This document shows, in pieces, positions 1-6,807 of a stretch of 23,676 nt of DNA; position 1 is the stretch's first letter, and every line of letters starts with the position of its first letter. Source of the stretch: Hungateiclostridiaceae bacterium UBA3922 (GTDB taxonomy: Bacteria; Bacillota; Clostridia; Acetivibrionales; DTU013); NCBI GenBank assembly GCA_002386045.1, contig DGEQ01000055.1, positions 11,111-34,786 of the forward strand, given 5' to 3'. Under the pieces are notes generated by a model, which searched no databases, was not told the DNA's origin, and saw only the letters and a program-made list of their open reading frames with translations. The position numbers and the translations under genes are program-made.

Positions 1-3
1 GTC

Positions 4-55
4 AGGGGACACTCCTCCGCTGCGGAGCATCACTCCATGGAGAGGAGTGTCCCCT
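4..55. repeat. 14-bp inverted repeat with nested palindromes
   Basis: Positions 4-17 (AGGGGACACTCCTC) are perfectly complementary to 42-55. The loop itself contains a small CTCCG/CGGAG hairpin and the palindrome CTCCATGGAG. A short T-rich stretch (TTTCCATTTT) follows on the plus strand, so it could act as a terminator for a gene left of the window. Hairpins starting GGGGAC are, from general knowledge, common in Clostridia as dispersed repeats next to IS200/RAYT-type transposases, but no transposase is present here. I cannot decide between terminator and dispersed repeat from one copy. Confidence 0.6.
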
Positions 56-139
56 TTCCATTTTATCACCATCCCTTCCAGAAATATAGCATGGAAATGC
101 GGACGTGGCATCTGTTAAAATTCAGGTTGACATAAAGCC

Positions 140-183
140 GGCGCTTCGGACGCATTTCTGTTTATGCGTCAGCCGGAAGCGCC
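140..183. repeat. long GC-rich hairpin upstream of the riboswitch
   Basis: GGCGCTTC (140-147) pairs with GAAGCGCC (176-183), then GG/CC, then ACGCAT (150-155) with ATGCGT (164-169), closing an 8-nt loop with a small bulge. It ends about 12 nt before the first conserved riboswitch base. No T-run follows on the plus strand and only a weak one on the minus strand, so a terminator role is uncertain. A TTGACA box at 127-132 lies just upstream, but no matching -10 box is found at normal spacing. The stretch 56-139 otherwise shows nothing I can name. Confidence 0.5.
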
Positions 184-192
184 GCAAATAAA

Positions 193-556
193 AATGCCGA
201 ATCTCCGAAAGGAGTACGGGGGACGTAACATCAGGCCGTATCGGACCTGCAGCTGCAGCAGGCAGTGCATGAGCAGTCCCAAAGCTGCAGCAGTACGGGA
301 ATGGATCCGCAACAGCAGGCTGCCCGGAAGTGATTTTGCAGCGGCAGGCAGTAACGGTTCTCCGGCTGCAGCAAATCGTACGGGAGCGGTCCCAAAGCTG
401 CAACCGCAGCGCAGGAATGTCCTGCAGCCGTAAAATGTAGCAGGGACCAGCCATGCAGTCATATCCGGCTGCACAGGAACAGCATACGGCCAATGGGTGA
501 ATCTCGCTGGAGTAGGGTTTCCTCGACCCGAACCCGTCAACTAACCCCGGAGGCAA
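193..556 (+). ncRNA. c-di-AMP riboswitch (ydaO/yuaA type) with large insertion
   Basis: The 5' core (196-230) reads GCCGAATC, a TCC-GAAA-GGA hairpin, then GTACGGGGGAC. The 3' core (492-554) contains GGGTGAATC, GTAGGG, CCCGAACCCG, CAACTAACCCC and GGAGGC. Both match, in order, the conserved blocks of ydaO aptamers, such as the Thermoanaerobacter one, as I remember them. The closing P1 helix is GCC (196-198) with GGC (552-554). Between the two halves, where known aptamers usually have a short loop, about 258 nt are inserted (234-491), closed by GGCCGTAT (234-241) pairing perfectly with ATACGGCC (484-491). The element ends 12 nt before the start codon of a LysM/SleB wall hydrolase, a classic target class of this riboswitch. 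In known cases c-di-AMP binding turns expression off. No separate terminator is visible between aptamer and gene, so control of translation initiation is possible: the GGAGG at 549-553 is part of the conserved 3' end. Confidence 0.9.
234..491 (+). other. 258-nt insertion within the riboswitch, with internal repeats
   Basis: This stretch lies between the conserved halves of the c-di-AMP aptamer and is closed by an 8-bp perfect stem. It is rich in GCTGCAG words. It carries two copies of GTCCCAAAGCTGCA (276-289 and 389-402) and two of GTACGGGA (293-300 and 378-385), in swapped order. A local hairpin GCAGGA/TCCTGC spans 411-425, and CCGGCTGCA occurs at 362 and 468. Open frames of 90-140 codons exist on both strands, but they run through the riboswitch core, have no ribosome binding site and look like low-complexity shadows, so I do not call a gene. 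Confidence 0.7.
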
Positions 557-568
557 AAGGGGGTAAAA

Positions 569-1333
569 ATGAGTATTTTGAAGAAGTCGGCAATTTTCGT
601 GACCGCTGTCGTCCTGTCGTTCATGATCCTGGCAGGAGCCGCCTACGGTGCGACCTATACGGTCCAGAGCGGAGATTCGCTATACAGGATCGGCATATTG
701 TTCAACACGTCAGCAGACATCATCAGGAGCGACAACAAGCTGCCAGGCGACCTGATCTACCCAGGACAGAAGCTATACGTGCGCGCCCATACGCATACGG
801 TCAAAAGCGGAGATACGCTCAGCAAGATAGCGGGCTGGTACGGCGTTTCGCTGGCGCAGCTGAGAAAGGCCAACAACAAGTGGGACGACATGATATATCC
901 AGGCCAGGTGCTCAATATACCGGCCGCCGGCACAGGTCCATCAGCCAGCAAGGCTGTGGTTTCATATACCCAGTCCGAACTGGACCTGCTGGCAAGGCTC
1001 GTCAGGGCCGAAGCAGAGAGCGAGCCCTATGCCGCGAAGGTCGGTGTGGCAGCGGTCGTTCTGAACAGGGTGAAAAGCAATGGATTCCCGAACACCATTT
1101 CATCAGTAATATACGAGGTAAGCAGCAACGGCTACTACCAGTTCACTCCTGTTGAAAACGGCATGATCGACAGGCCAGCGACACAGCAGGATATAAATGC
1201 CGCGATCGATGCACTGAACGGCAGCGATCCGAGCAACGGCGCACTGTTTTACTTCGATGACAGCGCAACTAACAAGTGGCTCTGGTCAAAACCGATCAAG
1301 GCGTGGATAGGCCGTATGGTATTCGTATACTGA
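569..1333 (+). CDS. LysM-LysM-SleB-type cell wall hydrolase, secreted
   Basis: A 254-residue protein. Residues 1-27 form a signal peptide (KK, then a hydrophobic stretch ending AYGA). Two LysM peptidoglycan-binding modules follow at about 28-72 and 73-118, each with the YTVQSGDSL or HTVKSGDTL start and a YPGQ..L end. Residues about 134-254 are a Hydrolase_2 (SleB/CwlJ) domain, with the RAEAESEP motif (Glu148 candidate catalytic acid) and VAAVVLNRV. Members of this family cleave peptidoglycan or spore cortex, acting as lytic transglycosylases in the SleB case. The AAAGGGGGT ribosome binding site sits just before ATG 569. The gene is single and directly downstream of a c-di-AMP riboswitch, which suggests wall turnover or osmotic response rather than purely spore germination. 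Which of cortex or vegetative wall is the substrate cannot be read from the sequence. Confidence 0.92.
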   Translation: MSILKKSAIFVTAVVLSFMILAGAAYGATYTVQSGDSLYRIGILFNTSADIIRSDNKLPGDLIYPGQKLYVRAHTHTVKSGDTLSKIAGWYGVSLAQLRKANNKWDDMIYPGQVLNIPAAGTGPSASKAVVSYTQSELDLLARLVRAEAESEPYAAKVGVAAVVLNRVKSNGFPNTISSVIYEVSSNGYYQFTPVENGMIDRPATQQDINAAIDALNGSDPSNGALFYFDDSATNKWLWSKPIKAWIGRMVFVY

Positions 1334-1409
1334 AGCGTCGGCGGGCAAAAGGCCTGCATTCCTGCTGCAACAGCGCAAAAACCTGCCTCCTGTTTCTCCA
1401 ATCCTGCTT

Positions 1410-1955
1410 TCACGATACTGCAGTGCCCAGGTTCTCCCTCAGCGCATGCCTCGCCCTGAAGATCCTGTTCTTTATGATCGACATGGGTTTGCCGAGGTCC
1501 TCTGCGATCTCCTTGTAGGACATGCCTTTCTGATGGAACATGACGATGGGCTCCCTGTAGATCTCGGGCAGGCTGTCGATGGCATCCTGCAGCACCTGGC
1601 GCTTTTCCTTGCGCAAATAGTGTTCCTCGGGCGAATCCGTATCCGTCACCGTGAAGTTTTCGATTTCCTCGAGGGAGACACAGTTAAGCTTTTTGCGCCT
1701 GACATGGTCGAGGCAGACATTGGTCGCGACTTTTACGCACCAGGTGGAGAATTTATACTTGTCGTTATACCTGGAGAGCGACCTGTATATCTTGATAAAT
1801 GCTTCCTGTGCCATGTCGTCCGCTTCCTCATTCTCCTTCGTGAACTTGTACGCGACGGAATAGATCAGCCTCTTGTACCTGGAAACAAGCTCTGCAAATG
1901 CGTCGTTATTGCCCGTGAGACAGCTTCTTACCAATTCGGAATCAGTTTTTTTCAT
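1410..1955 (-). CDS. ECF-type RNA polymerase sigma factor
   Basis: A 181-residue sigma-70 family protein of the extracytoplasmic-function size class. Region 2 lies at about 20-90, including DDMAQEAFIKIYRSL and FSTWCVKVATN. Region 4 lies at about 122-175, with LPEIYREPIVMF, MSYKEIAEDLG and the NRIFRARHAL recognition-helix end. Regions 1.1 and 3 are absent, as expected. I chose ATG at 1955 because GGGGGTT lies 9 nt upstream. The in-frame TTG at 1964 would sit right on that ribosome binding site. No anti-sigma factor gene is adjacent, which is unusual for this class. The nearest upstream gene is an orphan receiver protein 215 nt away. The target promoter cannot be inferred. Confidence 0.93.
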   Translation of the reverse strand: MKKTDSELVRSCLTGNNDAFAELVSRYKRLIYSVAYKFTKENEEADDMAQEAFIKIYRSLSRYNDKYKFSTWCVKVATNVCLDHVRRKKLNCVSLEEIENFTVTDTDSPEEHYLRKEKRQVLQDAIDSLPEIYREPIVMFHQKGMSYKEIAEDLGKPMSIIKNRIFRARHALRENLGTAVS

Positions 1956-1989
1956 CTCTGCCAACCCCCAATCGATCAGATTCGCTTGC

Positions 1990-2004
1990 CGGCTGACTCA
2001 GCCG
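1990..2004. repeat. 15-bp palindrome upstream of the sigma factor gene
   Basis: CGGCTGACTCAGCCG is a perfect palindrome around a central C, 35 bp upstream of the sigma factor start. It could be a protein-binding operator or a leader hairpin. It has no T-run on the minus strand, so it does not look like a terminator for the receiver gene. A TATAAT-like box (TATAAT on the minus strand near 2038-2043) lies upstream, but I find no convincing -35 box. Confidence 0.4.
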
Positions 2005-2170
2005 TCCTGCGTGTTGTTATTTTTTTAACCAGGTCCATTATATTTGTACCGGGGTCTGTGCCGCATCAGCCATCAGGACGGATTTCAGGCAGTCCGGATG
2101 TTCAGTTGTTTCTGCCGGTCATCTGTACAGGTCAGCCTGGTCAGCAGGCCAGGGTGGATGGGGTAAAATG

Positions 2171-2521
2171 TCACCTTATCGTATCGATAACTGAAAGCAG
2201 CATATCGGAATTATCTCCCTTGCTTACGAAAGCGTCGGCGCCTGCGGACAGCGCAGCGCTCTCAGCCTCGGGGCTGACGCTCATCGCAATGATGCGTATG
2301 CCCGGAGCCGCCCTTTTTATTTCAGGGATGACGCCGGACATGTCACGATTCGACAACTCCCAGTCAAGCAGCAGAAGCTGCGGCTGCATCTTCCCGACCT
2401 TGGCCGGCAGGCTGTCCGCATCTCCCGCTTCCTCTATGATAAACTGCCTTTCCTGCTGCTCCAGCAGGAACCTCAAGGCATTGACCACATCAGCCTGATC
2501 ATCGGCAATCAGAACTTTCAT
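2171..2521 (-). CDS. stand-alone response regulator receiver protein
   Basis: A 116-residue protein made only of a CheY-type receiver domain. The acidic pair D7-D8, phospho-acceptor D53 (LLLLDW), Ser81 at the Thr/Ser switch position and Lys101 are all present, so it should be phosphorylatable. There is no output domain. A GGGGTGGG ribosome binding site precedes the ATG. Neighbours are an ECF sigma factor downstream and a NarL-type two-component pair upstream, with a terminator in between, so it probably has its own promoter in 2522-2580. Possible roles are a phosphate sink for the nearby kinase or control by protein-protein contact. The partner is unknown. Confidence 0.88.
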   Translation of the reverse strand: MKVLIADDQADVVNALRFLLEQQERQFIIEEAGDADSLPAKVGKMQPQLLLLDWELSNRDMSGVIPEIKRAAPGIRIIAMSVSPEAESAALSAGADAFVSKGDNSDMLLSVIDTIR

Positions 2522-2536
2522 TATCCCACCCCGTTT

Positions 2537-2551
2537 CAGGCAGAATGCCTG
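2537..2551. repeat. small hairpin in the leader of the orphan receiver gene
   Basis: CAGGCA-GAA-TGCCTG is a 6-bp perfect stem with a 3-nt loop, 16 nt upstream of the receiver start codon and just upstream of its ribosome binding site. It may stabilise the leader or serve as a binding site. No function is provable. Confidence 0.35.
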
Positions 2552-2580
2552 CTATTCTATCATGTATATTTCTGATTTTA

Positions 2581-2621
2581 ATAAAAAATCCCCGTCCATG
2601 CTTCATTCACATGGGGGGATT
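2581..2621 (-). terminator. Rho-independent terminator after the NarL-type regulator gene
   Basis: On the minus strand AATCCCCCCATG pairs, with a small bulge, with CATGGACGGGGATT around a 10-nt loop, followed by TTTTTTATT. It lies 147 nt past the stop codon of the regulator at 2768 and separates that operon from the orphan receiver gene. Confidence 0.75.
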
Positions 2622-2767
2622 GATCCTGGCCGGATGGTCAGTACGATTACCTGGCCAGGTGGCCAGGTCCGGCAAAGATGTGCCGTCGTGGTCACCAGGT
2701 GCAGCTTTCGGGCAATCTGTCATCCCTGCTTGTTTTCCGGCATCCGTGGTCACTGAAGCACCAGGGT

Positions 2768-3412
2768 TCACTGGATGATTTTAAACTGCAGCGCCTTGGA
2801 TACCGCTTCCGTCCTGCTTGCAGCGCCCAGCTTGGACAGGATGCTGCTGACATGGAATTTCACCGTCGACCTGCTTACGAACAGCTTCTGCGCGATTTCA
2901 GGATTGCTCAGGCCTTCTGCCATCATTTTGAGAACTTCCTTCTCCCTCGAGGTGAGTTCTTCACTGATGCCGGACTCTCTTTTACGCCCCGTGGCCTTTA
3001 TCAGCGCTTCCGTGGCCTCCGGCGCCAGTGTCGGCTTTCCCGCGTGCGCTTTGCGTATAGCATCTGCAAGTTCGTCCGCCGAGACATTCTTCAGCAGGTA
3101 CCCAATTGCGCCGGCCTGCAGCGCTCCTTCGACCAGTTCGTCTTCCTTGAAGCTCGTGAGCACGATCACCTGTATATCTTCGAAACGCTCCCTGATCTCC
3201 CTGGTAGCCTGTGCGCCGTCCATGACAGGCATGACAAGGTCCATCAGCACTATGTCGGGATGCAGTATTTCACACAGTTCCACCGCTTCCTTTCCGTCTG
3301 ATGCCTCGCCGACCAGTTCGAAATCTTCGAACGCCATCAGGAATGCGCTCAGTCCGCTTCTTACAACATTATGGTCATCCACGATGACTATCCTGATTTT
3401 ATCTTCGTTCAT
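2768..3412 (-). CDS. NarL/LuxR-family response regulator
   Basis: A 214-residue regulator. The receiver domain is at 5-120, with D12-D13, phospho-acceptor D58 (IVLMDLVMP), Thr86 and Lys108 (YLLKNVSADEL). A LuxR-type helix-turn-helix follows at about 150-210 (LTSREKEVLKMMAEGLSNPEIAQ and STVKFHVSSILSKL). It binds DNA as a phosphorylated dimer. It is 38 nt downstream of the histidine kinase at 3451 and clearly its partner. ATG 3412 is chosen because AGGTGG stands 8 nt before it. The GTG four codons upstream would overlap that site. It most resembles LiaR/VraR/DegU-type regulators, which often answer cell envelope or stationary-phase signals, but the regulon cannot be named. Confidence 0.95.
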   Translation of the reverse strand: MNEDKIRIVIVDDHNVVRSGLSAFLMAFEDFELVGEASDGKEAVELCEILHPDIVLMDLVMPVMDGAQATREIRERFEDIQVIVLTSFKEDELVEGALQAGAIGYLLKNVSADELADAIRKAHAGKPTLAPEATEALIKATGRKRESGISEELTSREKEVLKMMAEGLSNPEIAQKLFVSRSTVKFHVSSILSKLGAASRTEAVSKALQFKIIQ

Positions 3413-3450
3413 CACACCGCCCACCTTTCATCAACCGCCAGAATAATGCA

Positions 3451-5202
3451 TCATTTACTGCCTACCCACTCCAGTTCCACTTTCGTGCCGCGCCCCGGCT
3501 CCGATGCGACAGTAAGTTTCGCACCTGCCGACTCTGCCCGTTCCTTCATGATGCCCAGCCCGAAACGCCCCGAGTTGACGCTTTTGAGCTCAAAACCCTT
3601 CCCGTCGTCGGTGACCCGGAGTACAGCGACTATGATGCCCAGCTTCGGATCCTCGTTCACACTGAGTCCGACCTCCGCATTTTTCGCCCCCGAATGCTTT
3701 GCAATGTTGTTGAGCGCTTCCTGGGCAACACGGTAAAACACGATCTTTACGTCATCCGGCAGCCTTGCGGTCGTCTTTATGTCAAGCTTCACAGGTATGC
3801 GTGCCCTGCCGGCGACAGCCTCGCTCAGCTGCCTGAGCAGGTCTTCTATCGGCGCTTCCACAAGCGTCGCAGGCCGCAGTTCGAAAAGCAGCGTCCGCAT
3901 CTCCGCAAGGGCGCCCCGTGTCAGCTGTTTGAGTTCCTCCAGCCTCTTGATGCCCTCTGCCCTGTTCCGCTCCCATATCCTCGGAATCACCTCGGCGATG
4001 ATGCTTGCCGAGAACAGCGTCTGCGTCACCGCATCATGCAGGTCGCGTGCCAGCCTGTTCCTCTCCGCCAGCACAGCCGTTTCCTCCGCCTGCTTCCTGA
4101 GCCTCGTGTTGTCTATCGCCAGTGCGGCCTGGTCTGCAAAGGACATGGCAAGAGTCAGGTCTTCATTCGTGATCTCCCTGTCCGGACCGTCCCCGTCGCA
4201 CTTGAAATAGAGCGCGATACCGCCGTATACTTCATCCCTGCATATCAGCGGCACGGCCGTCATCCTGCAGCGGTTGTCACGGAGCCATTTCAGGTGCGCG
4301 TCCATGAGGGGATGGCCGTTGTCGTAACTGTCTGTCTCCGTCGGGTCCGTCTTTACGATGGGTTTCCTGCCGGCAAATGCCTCCTGGAGTATCGGCGCCC
4401 TGAAACCGATACTGCTGTATGGTTCCTCCAGGTGGGGCAGCCCGTACGCCGCGACCTTGTAAAGGAGACCTTTTTCACCGTCAAGCCTGAACAGTGCAGC
4501 CGCATCAGCCCCGAGAAGCGTGGCCGCCTGCCTGATGATGAAGCCGAGTATGTCTTCCAGCGACCTGTCGGAGTTGAGCGCCCGCATTATGTCTTTCAGG
4601 CCTTCGGCTACACGCCTTCTCTGCTCGTTTTCCTGCAGCCGCCTCTTTACCTCGTCATACAGCTTCGCGTTCTCATATTCTATGGCGGCCTGGTTCGCGA
4701 AGGCAGTACCAAGCTCTACATGGTAGTCATTGTAATAGCCCGGCTCGGTGTGGTCCAGCGTCAAGATCCCGATGACGGTGTCCTTGGAGACCATGGGCAG
4801 GCTCATCCAGCATCTTGCATCCCTGAATATCGTGTCCATGTATTCCCGCATGTTTTTCCTGAACGTGACCGCCAGTTCGTCATCGGACCAGAGGTCGGCG
4901 ATGACCACGGGATTCCTCAGCAGTTCCTTTTCCAGGGGCAGTGAATAAGTACGCTCCTGTTCCGGCCTGAGCTTGGACCTGTGAGCAAGCACGCTGACGC
5001 GGTCTCCCTGGGATATGAAAATCTTCGCGTCCCTGTATTCAATGATCGTCCTGAGCTTGTCCAGGATGGCCTCGAGCAGGGGCCTGAGTTCCATCGTGGA
5101 CGAAACCAGGTTGGACACTTCCAGCAGTGTGGTCAGGAGTTTCGAGTTCTGCCGGAGCATATCGCTGTGGCCCATATTTTCATTGCAGCCTTTATTGTCC
5201 AT
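3451..5202 (-). CDS. soluble NarL-type histidine kinase with two GAF domains
   Basis: A 583-residue protein without membrane segments. GAF domains lie at about 38-178 and 215-365. A HisKA_3 dimerisation domain follows with the H-box AERNRLARDLHDAVTQ (phospho-acceptor His389), and a HATPase_c domain at about 470-583 has the N-box QEALNNIAKHS and G-boxes DDGKGF and GLGIMKERA. It phosphorylates the regulator encoded 38 nt downstream. Sensing must be of a cytoplasmic signal (small ligand, redox or gas) through the GAF domains. The ligand is unknown, and I see no clear haem or iron-sulfur motif. ATG 5202 is preceded by GGAGGAG and by a strong promoter. The open frame extends 113 codons further upstream, but that part crosses the promoter and has no similarity I recognise. 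Confidence 0.95.
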   Translation of the reverse strand: MDNKGCNENMGHSDMLRQNSKLLTTLLEVSNLVSSTMELRPLLEAILDKLRTIIEYRDAKIFISQGDRVSVLAHRSKLRPEQERTYSLPLEKELLRNPVVIADLWSDDELAVTFRKNMREYMDTIFRDARCWMSLPMVSKDTVIGILTLDHTEPGYYNDYHVELGTAFANQAAIEYENAKLYDEVKRRLQENEQRRRVAEGLKDIMRALNSDRSLEDILGFIIRQAATLLGADAAALFRLDGEKGLLYKVAAYGLPHLEEPYSSIGFRAPILQEAFAGRKPIVKTDPTETDSYDNGHPLMDAHLKWLRDNRCRMTAVPLICRDEVYGGIALYFKCDGDGPDREITNEDLTLAMSFADQAALAIDNTRLRKQAEETAVLAERNRLARDLHDAVTQTLFSASIIAEVIPRIWERNRAEGIKRLEELKQLTRGALAEMRTLLFELRPATLVEAPIEDLLRQLSEAVAGRARIPVKLDIKTTARLPDDVKIVFYRVAQEALNNIAKHSGAKNAEVGLSVNEDPKLGIIVAVLRVTDDGKGFELKSVNSGRFGLGIMKERAESAGAKLTVASEPGRGTKVELEWVGSK

Positions 5203-5239
5203 GGTCTCCTCCGGTCGGGATAAAAGAACTGTTTTTTTG

Positions 5240-5268
5240 ATTGTAAACCAAATACTCTCAAATATCAA
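5240..5268 (-). promoter_or_regulatory. sigma-A promoter of the kinase-regulator operon
   Basis: On the minus strand TTGATA (5263-5268), a 17-nt spacer and TACAAT (5240-5245) match the housekeeping consensus well. The start site would be near 5233, giving a leader of about 30 nt with GGAGGAG before ATG 5202. Confidence 0.75.
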
Positions 5269-5395
5269 TAACCGTAACACATCCGGGCAGCGTCTGCAAT
5301 ATAATGATAGTGTCATTTTGGGCATGATGACATCCTGGGCGGAACGATATTCCCAGGCGTACCCCGACCAATATATCCAAGGCTGGTGTTTATTC

Positions 5396-6667
5396 ATGCA
5401 AACCATCTCCCTCGGGTCGTCAGGACCCGACGTAAGGCTCGTGCAGAGCCTTCTGAACAGGATCGGGTATAACGCAGGAGCGGTAGACGGGATTTTCGGG
5501 CCGAGGACATACCAGGCCGTTATCGCGTTCCAGGCGAACAACGCACTGGCGGCGGACGGGATCGTCGGGCCCGCGACATGGGCCGTGCTTGACCGCCTGC
5601 TCCGCGGCTATGACATATATACGGTCCGTTCCGGCGATACACTTTACCGGATAGCGCGTGCATATTACACTACCGTGGACGCCATCGTGACCGCCAACCC
5701 CGGCATCGATCCGGATGTGATCAGGGTAGGCCAGCGGCTGGTGATACCGTACGGCATAGATGTCGTGACGCTGGATGTGGCGCCCACGTATGAAATCGTG
5801 CAGAGGCAGATAGAAGGCCTGAAAGCAAGGTACCCGTTCCTCGAAACGGGATCCATCGGAAAGAGCGTGATGGGCAGGGAGCTTTACTACGTAAGGCTTG
5901 GCAGGGGCTCGAGGGAAGTTTCATACAACGCCTCCCATCATGCCAATGAATCGATAACGACACCGGTACTCATGAAATTCATAGAAAATTATGCAAAAGC
6001 CTATGCCGCAGGAAGCAGCATACAGGGTTACAACATCCGCGAACTGTTCGACCTTACGAGCATCTACATAATACCACTGGTGAACCCGGACGGCGTCGAC
6101 CTTGTGGCATACTGGCCTGATTACGACGATCCGGCATTCACCAATGCCGCGCGTCTCAACACTACCGGGCTGCCGCTGCCGAGCGTATGGAAAGCGAATA
6201 TCCGCGGGGTGGACCTGAACCTGAACTATCCCGCCGAGTGGGAAAAGGAAAAGCAGGAAGAACTGGAACGCGGCATCACGGGCCCTGCCCCGAGAGACTA
6301 CGGCGGTGAGGCGCCGCTTTCGGAGCCGGAGTCGAGGGCGATGGCAGAATTCACCCGTGCGCATGATTTCCGCATCGTCATCGCCTACCACACCCAGGGA
6401 GAGGTCATATACTGGCAGTTCCAAAACTATGCCCCTCCCGTTGCCCTTACCATAGCCAACCAGTTTGCGGCCATCACCGGCTATGCCGTCGAGGAAGGCA
6501 CGCCCGAAGCCGCCTATGCAGGCTACAAGGACTGGTTCCTGCAGGAATTCAGGAGGCCCGGCTACACTTTCGAGGTAGGCAGAGGCGTAAATCCCATCCC
6601 GTTGAGCCAGGCGCCGGACATATACCGGCGGAACGAAGGCGCACTGCTCCTTGGCGCCGTGGTATGA
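5396..6667 (+). CDS. M14-family gamma-D-glutamyl-diamino-acid endopeptidase
   Basis: A 423-residue protein. A PG_binding_1 domain lies at about 5-66 (SSGPDVRLVQSLLNRIGY and DGIFGPRT), a LysM at about 73-118 (YTVRSGDTLYRIA to GQRLVIP), and a zinc carboxypeptidase M14 domain at about 128-423. Zinc ligands are H182 and E185 (HHANE) and H332 (AYHTQGE); the catalytic Glu393 is in TFEVGRG. This order matches endopeptidase I of Bacillus sphaericus and sporulation-linked peptidases that cut the D-Glu-diaminopimelate bond of peptidoglycan stem peptides. There is no signal peptide, fitting action inside the mother cell or forespore. Start choice is weak: only AAGG lies about 13 nt upstream of ATG 5396, and in-frame ATGs at 5324 and 5327 would add 24 or 23 residues of no recognised function. 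It is divergent from the two-component operon. Confidence 0.9.
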   Translation: MQTISLGSSGPDVRLVQSLLNRIGYNAGAVDGIFGPRTYQAVIAFQANNALAADGIVGPATWAVLDRLLRGYDIYTVRSGDTLYRIARAYYTTVDAIVTANPGIDPDVIRVGQRLVIPYGIDVVTLDVAPTYEIVQRQIEGLKARYPFLETGSIGKSVMGRELYYVRLGRGSREVSYNASHHANESITTPVLMKFIENYAKAYAAGSSIQGYNIRELFDLTSIYIIPLVNPDGVDLVAYWPDYDDPAFTNAARLNTTGLPLPSVWKANIRGVDLNLNYPAEWEKEKQEELERGITGPAPRDYGGEAPLSEPESRAMAEFTRAHDFRIVIAYHTQGEVIYWQFQNYAPPVALTIANQFAAITGYAVEEGTPEAAYAGYKDWFLQEFRRPGYTFEVGRGVNPIPLSQAPDIYRRNEGALLLGAVV

Positions 6668-6691
6668 CCACAGGCAGCGCGGTATGCGGCA

Positions 6692-6721
6692 GTAAAAATG
6701 CCCGGTACGGACTGCCGGGCA
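6692..6721 (-). terminator. terminator of the methyltransferase gene
   Basis: TGCCCGG (6699-6705) and CCGGGCA (6715-6721) form a 7-bp perfect stem, followed on the minus strand by TTTTTACTG. It lies 86 nt past the stop at 6808. It may also help end the convergent peptidase transcript on the plus strand, although there it lacks a T-run. Confidence 0.7.
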
Positions 6722-6807
6722 ACTGCATATTTGCATATTCTGACCGCGGCCGGCGACTCTTTACCGGACATCGGCAAAATCACTGCGCGGTCCCGCAAAA
6801 ACCCGGA

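Noticed and set aside
122..556. Open frames of 89-144 codons on both strands in the leader region
   Set aside because: They run through the conserved riboswitch core, have no ribosome binding site and consist of GCTGCAG-driven low-complexity sequence.
493..1155. 220-codon plus-strand frame overlapping the wall hydrolase
   Set aside because: It is a shadow in another frame of the LysM/SleB gene, which has the signal peptide, domains and ribosome binding site.
1342..1364. GCGGGC-GCCTGC hairpin after the wall hydrolase as terminator
   Set aside because: Short stem with a G-U pair and no T-run.
3694..4944. 416-codon plus-strand frame opposite the histidine kinase
   Set aside because: Antisense to a kinase with intact H, N and G boxes; no domain of its own.
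5300..5305. TATAAT box on the plus strand as promoter of the M14 peptidase
   Set aside because: No -35 box at normal spacing; noted only as a possibility.
5203..5541. Upstream extension of the histidine kinase by 113 codons
   Set aside because: It crosses a good sigma-A promoter, shows no family similarity, and ATG 5202 has a strong ribosome binding site.
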